NCBI GenBank assembly: GCA_900312665.1
Contig: ONZQ02000001.1
Location: forward strand, 498,954 to 562,953
Source of the DNA: Cephalotrichum gorgonifer
Taxonomy: Eukaryota > Ascomycota > Sordariomycetes > Microascales > Microascaceae
Length of the DNA stretch: 64,000 bases
Reading direction: 5' to 3'
In this document: in pieces, positions 33,676-44,931 of the stretch
Layout of the letters: the number at the start of each line of letters is the position of its first letter
Numbering within the stretch: the stretch's first letter is position 1
Position numbers and translations under genes: made by a program
Notes under the pieces: generated by a model
The model's database searches: none
What the model was told of the DNA's origin: nothing
The model's input: the letters and a program-made list of their open reading frames with translations, nothing else

Positions 33676-34476
33676 GGCTGCAATTTGAAGAGAATAAGAG
33701 GTGGAACTTGGAGGCGCTGAGAGCTGGTCCCCTACAATGTCAGAGTAGAGGCCGACAGCGCTTTTTGAATGCGAGCATGTTTACACCGCGTCGAGTTGAC
33801 ATGGTCCGTTGTCGGTAGCTCCCCGCGCGCAACTTGGCCGCTTCGGCCTTCATCAGCAAAGGCCGAAACCCCAATCCCCACACTTTGGGGAAACGATAGT
33901 TCTCCACGATTTTTGGTTGCGGGGTATGGGATAAAGGTCCTCGGCTGATTGCTTCCCAAAACTGTTCCTTACTACATTTGGACTACGGCCGAAGAACCAC
34001 AAGTGGGTATTGGTCCGACGGTGAGGGGCCGCGACAGGGATCGGTCGAGAGGTCGAAATCTCCGACTCACTAAAGCATACAAGAGAGGACATAATCGCTC
34101 AAGTCCGGTCGTCATCTCCGATGCGGCAATGTTCAATGCCGATCGACAATATTCTCCCCGCTTGACCTGTCAGACCCCGTATTATGCTCCACGCTAGTTG
34201 CAACCATCCCCATGGGGTTTCCTGGGCCACATGGTGCTAGGATCGGCACTAAGTCCGTGACTCGTGGTGCGAGAACAAAGTTGGAGGCAGGCCAATTGCC
34301 GAACCAAATGTTATTTAGACATCACACACTCTCCCGATCACGATCCTCGCCTTGCGGATGACACCCATCTCCTCTCTCCTTCATCACATCTACCCCCTCC
34401 CACCAACACTACTATCTTTCCCTCCGCCGTGGAGTGTCAGGTGTCTCTTGACACCGCATATCCTCTGAGCAACAAG
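33676..34476. promoter_or_regulatory. Shared divergent promoter of GH31 and MFS genes
   Basis: 801 bp separate the two start codons. It contains CCCCGC and CCCCAC strings matching the SYGGRG consensus for carbon-catabolite repressor CreA/CRE1 (near 33821, 33876 and 34155) and a perfect inverted repeat at 33842-33867. Several CGGCC strings (near 33838, 33845, 33862 and 33987) suit Zn2Cys6 proteins. Consensus strings of this length arise often by chance, so their role is inference. Confidence 0.5.
33842..33867. promoter_or_regulatory. Inverted repeat TTCGGCCTT-N8-AAGGCCGAA
   Basis: Two perfect 9-bp arms (33842-33850 and 33859-33867) flank an 8-bp spacer. Each arm carries a CGG/CCG half site. 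It lies about 170 bp upstream of the GH31 ATG and 610 bp upstream of the MFS ATG. The geometry fits a dimeric Zn2Cys6 operator. Confidence 0.5.
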
Positions 34477-36386
34477 ATGCAGCCAGACAAGGACACAACC
34501 GACTCTATCCACCTAGAGAGTGCTCGCGTCCCAGGCCCAGACATCACCGCCGCCCCCAATCCCAGCCATGATGGCCCCCAACCCGTCACCACCGGCCGCG
34601 ATAAGGCCGCCCAGTTCCTCAAGCAGGCCAATCATCCTGTAGTTGTGACGCCTGAGGACAACGCCCGCGTCCTGCGCAAGATCGACCTGCGCCTCCTCCC
34701 CCTCCTGCTCGTCGTCTACTGTCTCCAGTCGCTCGATAAGACTTCCCTCTCTTACGCATCCGTCTTCGGCATCATCAAGGACACAAACCTCGTCGGCAAC
34801 CAGTTCTCCTGGCTCGGCTCCATCGTCTACGTGGCTCAGCTCGTCTTCCAGCCTATTGTCGCCTATAGCCTCGTCCGCTTCCCTATCGGCAAGTTCTCGG
34901 CCACAATGGTTCTCTGCTGGGGCGCCGTGCTGTGCGGTATGACGGCAGCCCACAACTTCGGAGGTCTGATGGCGGCGCGGATGCTCCTCGGAGCCTTTGA
35001 AGCTTCGGTCGGTAAGTTTGTGACCCCCGGGTACGTACAAAGGGGTGTAGCTAAAGACGTCTCATCACAGCTCCAACCTTTATCGCCGTTGTCCAGATGT
35101 GGTATCGGCGAAGAGAACAGACAGTCCGAAATGCCTGTTGGTACTCCATGCTGGGCGTTGTCAACATGGTGAGAAAACTAATACTCCCATCCAAGAATAG
35201 TTCCGCAGCTTGAATGTTAACATAGACCGTGTAAAGTTAGGAAGCCTGTTAGCTTATGGCCTAGGCCATGTCAACTCGACTCTCCATCCTTACCAGGTTA
35301 TCTTCCTCTTCTGCGGTGCTATCACCGTTGGCTTTTCTGTTGTCATGTTGTAAGTCGTCTCTGCTCCGATCTGCATCCCGTAAAGGCGTGCTACTCGAGC
35401 TGACAATCGCATAAAGCCTTCTTATGCCGGATTCCCCCATCGATGCCAAGTTCCTCAAGCACGATGACAAGCTGATCGCTATCGAGCGTCTCCGCATGAA
35501 CCAGATGGGTATCGGCTCTGGCATCTGGAAGTGGGATCACGTCCGGGAGGCCATGCTTGACCTCAAGACCTGGCTTTGGTTCTCCCTCATGTTTACTATA
35601 TCGTATGACTCCCCCCCTCTGTGCTGTGACTCTCGCCGCCCTCCACAAAAGGGGTCTCGGCTAATATTATTCTTGAATAGCATCCCTAGTGGTGGGATCT
35701 CCACTTTCGGCCCCCTAATCATCGAGTCCTTCGGCTTTGATTCCTTCACAACCATCCTCTTCAATATCCCCTTCGGTGCCGTCCAGATGATCGCCACTCT
35801 CGGCGGCGCTTGGCTCTCCAACCGCATCGGCGCCAAGTCCCCCGTCCTCATGCTCCTCTGCCTCCCCCCCATAGCTGGCTGTGTCATCCTTCTCCTGATC
35901 GGCCGGGAACCTTCCGACCGTGCTGTCCTCCTGGCCGGCTACTACATCATCTCCGTCTACCCTGGCATCTCCCCACTCATAATCTCCTGGTCGGGTCAGA
36001 ACACGGCGGGTGACACCAAGCGCAAGGTCACCACCGCCACCCTCTTCGTCGGCGCCAGCGCCGGTAACATCATCGGCCCTTTCCTTTTCCGCCCGAGCGA
36101 GAGGCCTTACTACAAGCGCGGTATCCGCGCCAACCTGGCCCTCTTTGTAGTTCTAGCAGCCCTTATCGCCTCAGGCATGCTTCTCATCAAGATGCTGAAC
36201 CGCTCGCAAGCGGCAAAGCGCAAGGCAATGGGCAAGACCGAGAATCTCAAGGATCTGAGCATGGCAGATAAGAAAACCATGGAGAACCACGATCAGGCAC
36301 TCAACCAGGGAGATGAGGATGTTGGCGACAAGGCGTTCGAGGATATTACCGACCGGGAGAACGAGGATTTCATCTATGTTTATTAA
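34477..36386 (+). CDS. MFS transporter, Dal5/allantoate permease-like
   Basis: Five exons: 34477-35011, 35071-35168, 35237-35349, 35417-35602 and 35681-36386. They give 545 aa. The hydrophilic N-terminus carries VLRKIDLRLLPLLLVVYCLQ, the usual start of TM1 in this family. LDKTSLSYASVFGIIKDTNL, WYRRREQTVRNACWYSM and GSLLAYGLGHVNS follow, as in allantoate/nicotinate/thiamine-type carriers. Twelve membrane segments are likely, ending in a charged cytosolic tail. Intron 4 (35603-35680) is 78 bp, has no in-frame stop and could be read through. Intron 2 uses an AAAG acceptor at 35236. The divergent GH31 neighbour suggests a glycoside or related anionic substrate, but the family mainly carries small organic anions. 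Start ATG 34477 is the first in-frame ATG near the domain. Confidence 0.87.
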
Positions 36387-37025
36387 GTAGGGTGACGAAC
36401 CTAGCTTTTGTATCCATCTAGTAAAATCCAATATCAGAGTAGGATGTTTCTCTCACCGCAGAAATTCAGTTGTAAAACATCTCATTAGCCTTTCCAATCC
36501 CATATTTAGCCACAAGAACATCGATGGATATGAATCCGCGAAGGTGAATCTTTTTCCCCATTGCCGAGAGGAGCGTCTGGTATCCGGTGGCGGCTCAATG
36601 TATATAGGTGGCACTCTCGAGAGGAGCAGCTGGCGGCCTTGTATCAGCGATGATGACCTTGCAACCAAGCTGCACCTCTAAGGGACAGGTGGCAAGGCGG
36701 AGTATAGTAGCAACACTAGACCAACACCACCGAATCCTCACGTGTCGCGTATAGTTGCTGGCCTGTCAGTAAGGCCGGAGAGCGCTTGGCGAGAGGCCTA
36801 GAGCCTTGGGTCCGCTTCGAGTGCTGCGGTGCCTCTTCTTAATTGAACTAGTCTTCGTTATATGGAATCCTCCAAGAATATAATAAATCAGCCATCGCAC
36901 ACGGCAGTCCACCAGCCCCCTGACCCCCGGATGACGATATCACCATCGAATAGCCTCTGCCAGAATTGGACGCCCATCCTCGAGGCGTCATGTTCCAAGC
37001 ACAAGTAAGATCAAGCTCACACTCT
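36387..37025. other. Intergenic spacer, no gene seen
   Basis: About 640 bp between the 3' ends of the MFS gene (plus) and the EthD-like gene (minus). No coding or RNA signal is apparent. Confidence 0.6.
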
Positions 37026-37400
37026 TTACTCGTTCCATTCCTTAACATCATCAACAACGATGACCTTCATCCTGCTCCGGTCCCAAAACCCCGCCTCATC
37101 TGCTTCGATCTTAGCCGTAGCCTCCTCGGTCGTCAAGGCGGCGTGGAACCTGCCGAAGGCAGCCTCATCCTCGAAGACCATGTTCACGATGGCGTCGTAG
37201 TACATCTCCTCGGCGTTACCCGCCAGTAGTACTGGTTTAGCCGCGACGTCGTGCTTCAGGTACGACCTCGTATGCTTGAGGGGCGCCGCGTCGCCGCATA
37301 TCTCCGCCACCATTCGCATGTGCTGCTCGTAGCGGGCCTTGAACTCTTCGTGGGTGATGCCGGCCTTGCGTGGCGCGAAAATCATGATGCGGTAGACCAT
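37026..37400 (-). CDS. EthD-domain small protein (dimeric alpha/beta-barrel)
   Basis: Single-exon protein of 124 aa starting at an ATG (37398-37400). It begins MVYRIMIFAPRKAGITHEEF and matches the EthD/ferredoxin-like fold: a beta strand, then HEEFKARYEQHM (helix), then LKHTRSYLKHD, FEDEAAFGRF, and a last strand MKVIVVDD. EthD-type proteins are small dimers. Fungal members include cyclases or dehydratases of polyketide pathways and accessory proteins of oxidative degradation. No biosynthetic backbone gene is near, so the role is open. It has no signal peptide. Confidence 0.8.
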   Translation of the reverse strand: MVYRIMIFAPRKAGITHEEFKARYEQHMRMVAEICGDAAPLKHTRSYLKHDVAAKPVLLAGNAEEMYYDAIVNMVFEDEAAFGRFHAALTTEEATAKIEADEAGFWDRSRMKVIVVDDVKEWNE

Positions 37401-38682
37401 TATCGCTAATGGGCGTGACTGCGAGGAACGGTGCTGGTTCGATAGATGTGTCTAGATTGGACAATTGGGGCGTTGATTACTTCGGCCGAGGGGGAGGTCG
37501 TGGCGGATATATTGTGTATGCGATGACGTAGAAGCAAAGTATTTGTTCTATGTCTGTACCAACGATGGCTCCCTTGTCGGAATTAAGTTTAGAAGATATA
37601 CGAGTAATGGGTTAGAACCCGCAGCACGCTTTATAGCACGACGCCCGCATAATTGGCAGCCTGCGTTCGGGATTCAAGAGCATTCCCATGTCTTCGAGAA
37701 GCTTCTTGCACTTTCCATAGACTTCTTGTGGTGTTTTCTTCCCTCTCCCGTTTTTTTCATTGTTTCCTATTTCTTCCATTGACTTCTGTCATCTTCTCAC
37801 AGATAAGCGAGTAAAAAGCGCGGATGACCCATGTATTGTAGATCCGTAATCCTTCAGGATCAACCACCGCCAAAACTCCGGATTGTTGACCAAAGCCAGT
37901 AATATTGGGCAGCGTGGTCTGCAAATCTATCATTTCTGCATGAAATACCTGCATCCTTACTTTGCGTCTTTAATGGTATTATGCGGCCCAAATAGCTTGC
38001 TCTGGTGGAGGCGAAGACCTAATATTGGTCGGACTGCTTCGTCGCCTACGATACCCGCCAGAATGACCATTCCTTGGCGTAGATACCACCTGCGAGCCTC
38101 CATGAAGGTGCCACCTTCTGGAATTAGTGTAATGTGGAAACATATTTGGGCAGAAATGCCCCTCTGCATGCGTGGTGGGATTAAACGCTTTCTCTGGTTG
38201 CACCCGCTTAGATCCGCCTCGGGAACTTGTAACTGCTTGGGGCCCAAAAGTTTTTCTACCACAAGGAATTCCCATGAAGCAGGCGAAGCGTATCAGTAAT
38301 GACAAAGTAAAAAGGCCTTATATGGCTTGGTACAAGTCGTCAGGCATTGTCCAATAACGAGCGCAGGCGGAGATGTGTGACGGTGTGTGGGCATTGGATC
38401 AGATTATCTGAAGAGACAAGCTGAGTATGCGGGAGGCCAAGCATGACATGGCAAACATGATTCCCAGAGCCTGACCGGGATTGCGAAAGATATAAATCAT
38501 GGGATTCCAACTTCCTAGGCCTTCATATCCCTAAGGGTATCGACCAACTCTCGGTCTCATGCTGTCCGTCCGCCTCCAAACTCTTTTGCCCCCCCCCTTC
38601 CCAAAAAAATAGGTTCACTTTGAATCAGGTCGAACATACCCGCCATAAGATCGAGCCCACATCCAGTAGAGCGGTCGCCGTC
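37401..38682. other. Intergenic with possible coding relic
   Basis: On the minus strand, 38262-37757 reads in two adjoining frames as plausible protein: RWYLRQGMVILAGIVGDEAV, then GFGQQSGVLAVVDPEGLR. There is no start and a stop or frameshift lies in the middle (near 37956). It may be a dead gene of unknown family. The right-hand 300 bp should be the dcl2 promoter; it includes a C9 run near 38590. Confidence 0.35.
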
Positions 38683-41600
38683 ATGCACAGCCAATCTGAC
38701 ACCAACAAGAAAGATGGTCCCGGACCCCCTAGAAAGGTGGATGAGTCTTCGATGGGCGACTCTTCTGGCATCATCGAGTGTACTCAAGCTATGACTGCAA
38801 GAGCCTATCAGACTGAGATGTATGAGGAGAGTCTCAAGCGAAACATCATCGTCACGGTAAGTACCAATTCCCCGTTGCGGCTGATGCGCATTGGCAACTG
38901 TTCACGGCTAAGGGGAAATACATCATAGATGGACACTGGTAGTGGGAAAACCCAAGTGTAGGTCATTTCTGCTTGGTAGCGATGAAGTGAAACATTCCGA
39001 AATTCTCCACCATACCATCTCTTCTCCTAAAGGTACTTCTAGTTATGACCACTAACTCACTGCCTCCCGAACAGGGCAATATTGCGCATTGTTGAGGAGC
39101 TTCGGCGTATAAGCCTGGAAAGAGTAAGCTCCCCACGGTGGAAGTGCGGTTTCGTTTCAGGACTGACAAGGCGAAGCGCATTTGGTTTTTAACACCTACC
39201 GTCCTTCTTTGCCTCCAGCAGACGGCAGCTTTGCAAGGACAAATTCGATCTGTTCAGATTCGATCTTTCACATCTGAGAACAATGTGGAACGCTGGAAGG
39301 GAAAGGAGCTGTGGGATCACGCCCTGAGAGATGTCTCTGTTGCTGTTGCGACGTACGGTGTCTTGGACGAAGTATTAGCTCACAGATATGTGGACTTCCA
39401 CTCTATCGCGCTAATCGTCGTCGACGAAGGTCCGTTCGTCCACATTTTATACCAGATTACCTTGCCCTGGCTAATTTAGAGAGCACAGCCCACCACTGTA
39501 TTGGCAAAAGTTGCCTGGCTAAGATCATGGATGAATATCAGCGCAGTAAGCAACGAGGCGAACCGGTACCAAAGATCCTGGGACTCACAGCCAGTCCAAT
39601 AATTGGGGCTCGACCTACCGACTTGGCCAAGCTCGAAGAGAGAATGGACGCCATCTGCACCAGTCCGAGGGTCCATCGAGAGAACTTACTCTCTCACGCA
39701 AATCGGCCCGTCATGACGCAGGAAACCTATGAGGCCATCGAGGATGCTCCCCTGACCCAGAGCGTCTCAAGTCTACAGGCAGCTTACCGAGGCCTGGACC
39801 TCCAAGCTGACCCAGACATCCTCCGCTGGAAATCCGAGGATACGGAAAAAAGTAACGAGAAGTTGAACTCTGTCCTAATGGGGAAGAAGAAGACTTTCAC
39901 CCAGGGGCGGATGAACACATTCTGCGGAACTTCAGAAAGATTGTGTCAGGAAGCCGGGTCTTTGGCTGCAGATATCTACGTTGCCAAGGTCACCACGATG
40001 GCTATCGCTTCAGTGGCGTCGAATGATTGGGCCAGCCACTTGACTTGGGATTATTCGTCCCTGGTATACCTTTCGGGTGCACTAAAGCGAGTAGAGATCG
40101 ACCAGGACGCACTACTCAAAATCCCGGGGCCGGATTCTATGACTCCTAAAATGCGATGCCTCATTCGAATACTCAGCTCCCAAGACCGTACGAGTCAAGG
40201 GATAGTTTTTGTCAAGGAGAGGGCAACAGCCGTCGTGCTCCATCACCTCCTCTCCCGCCACCCTGTCGTCAAGGAAATTTTCCGAGTTGGAAGCGTGGTC
40301 GGAACTTCTCGGCGAGAAGCTAGCAAGCAAGACTTCGGTGACATTTTCAGCTATGCCGAGCAGGCAGATTTCCTAGCAAAATTCCGTGATGGCGACATCA
40401 ATCTCCTGGTGGGGACGAGCGTTCTGGAGGAAGGCATCGATGTTCCCGCATGCAACCTTGTTGTCTCTTTCGACGAGCCGACCTCCCTCAAGGCCGTCGT
40501 CCAACAGCGAGGCCGAGCTAGGATGCGAAAATCAAAATATGTCATTCTTGTGGACGAGAAAGAAAGAGGGAAATCTGACGTGTGGGGAAAGTCGGAAAGG
40601 GAAATGAGAGACCAGTACGAGAAAGAGGACAGGGAAGCGAAGGCCGCCGAGACGCTCGCGCGGGCCGAGATAGCATCCCATCGGCATTTTCGTGTCCCTG
40701 AAACGGGAGCGCTGCTGGATATGGATAACGCCAAGAATTACCTGCAGGTGTTCTGTGCTCGCGTCTCATCTCGCCGATATACGGATAAGTTGCCCTACTA
40801 CGTCACCAAGGAGCTGAACCCTCTTTGTGGAACGACGAACGATGAGACTATACGACTGAGGTCCAAGGTTGTTTTGCCAGCGTTCATAGCACCGAGGTTC
40901 CGCACCACATGGAGCAAGGCCACGTGGCGATCGGAGAAGAACGCCACCAAGGATGCCGCCTTCGAAGCGTATTTGCGACTCTACCATGCTGGCTTGGTTG
41001 ATGATCATCTGTCGCCACTCGCCAGCCACGGGCCCAATACCCTAGATGGGGAAAGCTGCTCTATAATCCAGGCTTCTGGGCAGATGGACCCTTGGATTGA
41101 CATCGCTAAGGCGTGGAAGCGTGGAGACGATATCCAGCACTATGCTGTGACAGTCACGGACGAACGTGAACGCACGAAGTACGTGACAGACATGATGATT
41201 CCGGTCAACCTGTGCCGCATGGAACCAATATCAATACGCCAGGGTAACACCGAAGTGGGGAAAATGTTGGTTAGAAGGGCGACACAGTCAGATAGAGAGA
41301 GGGCTGTTGATGGCGACAGTAGGGCCGAACCCCCGTCCCTGTCTCATTTCAGGAACCAGCACGGAGATAATCTTGTCATCTTTCGAGCTCCTAGGACCAT
41401 TATTAGTGCAGAAACAGGCCAGGGGGCGCTACCGGACACAAGCTTCGGAGAGTATGGATACGATGACCTGCTTATACACCTGGATGGTCTGAACCTTTCC
41501 ATAGATTGGAGGGCAGTGCGCCTGTTGGAGTCTCCCACCAAGCATCCGAAGACGGCCACCATTTCGGATTCCCGCGTCAAGGCCGCGGCCGAGGGTAACC

Positions 41601-43250
41601 AGAGCCGCAAAGGGCATCTTCCAGTTCTCGAACATCGTCTCGGTACATACGGTGTGGACAATAGAGATGATGAGTTTTCCCGCCTCATTCCCCTCCTCTT
41701 GTATAAAATGGAAGGGCAACTTGTGGCGCATCAGTTATATCGGTCTCTTCTCTCTGAGGGATGCATTGAATATCAGCCCGCAGCCCATTATCTTCGGTCC
41801 GCCATCACTGTCCCGTCAAGGGCAGAGGGAGAGTACCAGAGACTGGAATTTGTTGGAGATACATGCTTGAAGCTTCTTTCCGCGGTGCATTTCACTGCCA
41901 AGTGTAAGTTGGCGCCTTTTTATGAAGACTGATCATGGCCCAGCTTGGGAGAGTGCGTTACATTAATGCCAATTAACAGATCCGAACTGGCCTGAAGGCT
42001 ACCTGACCGTTGGCAGGGCCAGTTTGATAGCACAGCAAAATTTGTGTAGAGCCGCGTTGGACTGTGGATTGGACATGTTCGTCCTCACTAAAACCTTCAG
42101 CACCAAAACATGGCGGCTAGCATGCCCTGAGGGTGTTAAAAAGTCCTCCGGAGGAGACGGTGTGCGGAACATGGCTGAGAAAACACTGGCAGATGTCGTC
42201 AAGTCCATAATTGGCGCTGGTAAGACGGTTGGTGGTTATCCTGGAGCACTGGCATGGACGAAGGCCTTGCTACGCGGGACCGACAACACCTTGGTGCGCG
42301 GGATGGATTTACCGAGTCTGGAAATCGGTAGGCGTCAACTATTCGATACGAGCCCTTGCGACATACAACTTCCATGGACCCTCCAGCCTCTGGAAGAGCT
42401 CTCAGGTTACACGTTCAGGAAGAAGGCCCTGCTCATTGAAGCCACAACCCACAGCTCCAGCCTGACGGAGTACTTTTGCTACGACCGCCTCGCTTTCCTT
42501 GGTAACGCTATCATCGAGAGTATTGTCGTCGATGAGACATACGCGCAAGGGGAGTCAATTTCCTATTGTCGGATGCACCGCTGCCGCGCGGCTGTAGTCA
42601 ACCGAGACTACCTCGGATTCGTGGCTCTGGAGTGGCATATTGCGCAGAGAAGAGCCGTTCTCGTAGATGGCCCCGTTGTCGGCACTCTACACCAGAAGGA
42701 AGACTCGGTGAAGTTACCGCTATGCCACTTCCTGGGCCACCAATCGACAGAGGTGACGGCAGAGATGCGGAGGGTTGAGGGTCGGTTCCTATCACGTCGC
42801 GACATCCTAGCGGAAACCATTACCTCGGGTTCGCATCATCCGTGGGCACTCCTGGCGGAACTTCGAGCTGGAAGCTTTTGCGCAGACATAGTGGAAAGTC
42901 TGGTGGGAGCCGTCTGGGTCGACTCAGAAACAATGGAGGAGTGCCGTAAGATTTTGGATCGAATGGGCATCCTGCCATATTTACGCCGGATCATCCGGGA
43001 CCAAGTCCGCACTATCCACCCGAAGGAGGAACTTGATATCTCAGCCAAGTCCAGCAAGGTCAGTTACGAGAGGACAAATAAGATGGATGCGAAGGGACAG
43101 GTGGAGGAGGTGACATGTATTGTATACGTAGGCGACAGGAAGGTCGCCGAAGCATGTGGCGCTAGCATACGCGAGGCGGAGGTAAAGGCAGCTGAAGAGG
43201 CAGTGTCACTCCTTGGGTCCGCCGATGACGACGAGTATATTTTGCCTTAG
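38683..43250 (+). CDS. dcl2: Dicer-like protein 2 with degenerate RNase III sites
   Basis: Six exons: 38683-38856, 38929-38957, 39075-39123, 39171-39429, 39489-41903 and 41980-43250. They give 1398 aa, normal for fungal DCL2. Order: DExD/H helicase with Walker A MDTGSGKT (59-66), DEAHHC (169-174), GLTASP, and VLEEGIDVP and QQRGRAR; a Dicer-dimerisation domain (about 495-600); RNase IIIa (about 890-1075); RNase IIIb (about 1115-1300); and a C-terminal dsRNA-binding-like region. There is no PAZ domain, as usual. DCL2 normally makes siRNAs for RNA silencing and antiviral defence. Oddity: IIIa has E957, D961 and D1047, but K1050 replaces the fourth acidic residue. IIIb has A1147 and N1151 where E and D are expected, while D1278 and E1281 are kept. 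The frame is intact throughout. One intron uses a GTCCGT donor and one is only 47 bp. Confidence 0.93.
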
Positions 43251-43629
43251 GTTTAATGAGAAGATGCCATCTGCATTCTTGTATTGATGGATCTAATCTG
43301 CAAGGAGAGCTTTGAGCATATCGGCGAAATTCTAACCTACCAGACCTATCCTAAGTGATAAATGTAACGCACATAGTCATGTTTAATGAAGTCAGAACTG
43401 ACAAATGGACGAACACGAGGAAAACATTTGGGCGACGCGGGCGTCGGCCTCTAACAGATGGCGTTTTTATGGCTTTCATTTGTTTAGCGCGAATGCAAAT
43501 AGTTTATACCTGAGATGGGCAGAATGGATACAGCCCCAAGACTGAAGCCTATCTTGTTGAACTGCTTTTGATCATCTAGTCGAACCATAGACATGTGTAC
43601 CCTGTATTAGTGTGAAATGACCCTGCACC

Positions 43630-43788
43630 GCTCTCTCTCTCNNNNNNNNNNNNNNNNNNNNNNNNNNNNNNNNNNNNNNNNNNNNNNNNNNNNNNNNNNN
43701 NNNNNNNNNNNNNNNNNNNNNNNNNNNNNNNNNNNNNNNNNNNNNNNNNNNNNNNNNNNNNNNNNNNNNNNNNNNNNNNNNNNNNNNA

Positions 43789-43834
<46 letters not shown>
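43630..43834. repeat. CT/GA microsatellite spanning an assembly gap
   Basis: (CT)n at 43630-43641 and again at 43790-43834 flank 146 N (43642-43787). The gap is evidently the unresolved centre of one long dinucleotide repeat, ending in a T7 run. Confidence 0.9.
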
Positions 43835-43840
<6 letters not shown>

Positions 43841-44206
43841 CAGCCCCAAGCATGTCATGCGTCGGACCAGGATGCATGCGTTGGACTAGCGTGATGTCGG
43901 AGCAATTATCGTGGAATCTGACTCCGCAGAATATCCTCGAACCCCCCTTGTTAGGGGTTTAACGATTTCTTACTCAAGTTTGGCTACGCTTTAGACAAGG
44001 ACCGTATAGGTTATTACCAGTGTTATCGACGCTGGTTCTACCCATCTGTTTCAATGCCTTCATATCCGACACCGGGCCTGGGGCCGACATGTCAAAACTG
44101 AACTTTGTACGTAACAGGAGGACACCTTCCAGAAGCGTGAGTTAGGCACATGTGACAGGAGGAAGCACCGCTGGGGCCAGGGGTGAGGGAATTATGAGTT
44201 TCATAC

Positions 44207-44422
44207 TCACCAGGAAAGCAAATATTGGTGCTTGTAGACGTCATGTATGAGTGATATTATTACAGCCTCTGGGATCAGGGCGCCAGTCAAGACGCAGGTG
44301 GACACGAGAGTAAGATAGACAGCGGCTGCGATGAATATGAGTATGGATGCAACACACCCAGAGTAGAGTGACAAATATATTGAGGGCCGATCCACAGCGC
44401 TAACCTTTAACAACTGAGCCAT
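44207..44422 (-). CDS. Doubtful small membrane protein, perhaps a first exon
   Basis: ATG-initiated frame of 71 codons with two strongly hydrophobic segments (CVASILIFIAAAVYLTLV and LIPEAVIISLI). It ends at TGG-TGA, and the same bases form a GTGAGT donor, so this may be the first exon of a longer gene whose next exon I could not place. No family is recognised. Confidence 0.25.
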   Translation of the reverse strand: MAQLLKVSAVDRPSIYLSLYSGCVASILIFIAAAVYLTLVSTCVLTGALIPEAVIISLIHDVYKHQYLLSW

Positions 44423-44819
44423 TACGTATATCCATGCACAGTAAAGGGTGATGTTGCGAGACTTGGATCCGGTTCCTGCTTCAATTGATCATCGAAATAG
44501 AATCTCATCTAGCGAATGTAACCCATAATTGTATCTGCAGTGGAGGCGACGGGAAGCGATCGGATTCCTGGATTTCGGCTTTCTGGTTCTGTATATACGC
44601 CATTTATGCTGTCACTCAGTTTACGTTAGAAGGTAGCATTGGTAAGAAGGAGAAATGCCCTCATCCTTCTGTGTCTACTTCTCTGCTTGCTACCCTTGGG
44701 GTAAGCACCTTCCGTGCTATTTGTCACCCAGGACAGGCCCTGAAATGCCTCGACTACACGATTTAGGTTTCTCTATCTTTTCTTTAGAGCTATAGAGGAC
44801 CAGAGAGAATGCTACCGTG

Positions 44820-44931
44820 CCCAGTCTCCTCCCGAGTCTCCTCCCCAGTCTGGTCACTAGTCCCCCCCTAGTCTCATCCCCAGTTTCTTCCCCAGGTTCT
44901 TCCCCGGTCTTTTCCGCAGTCTTGCTGACAA
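44820..44931 (+). repeat. Degenerate ~12-bp tandem repeat (CCCCAGTCTCCT-like)
   Basis: About nine imperfect units of roughly 10-13 bp, each a pyrimidine stretch with AGTCT, AGTTT or GGTCT at its core. No unit is identical to its neighbour, so it is an old minisatellite. Confidence 0.65.

Noticed and set aside
16790..37400. A secondary-metabolite biosynthetic cluster
   Set aside because: Transporters, regulators, a dioxygenase and an EthD-like protein are present, but there is no polyketide synthase, NRPS, terpene cyclase or DMATS gene in the window.
43572..43890. Frames encoding (RE)n or (LS)n repeats near 43.6-43.9 kb
   Set aside because: They are translations of the CT microsatellite and its N gap.
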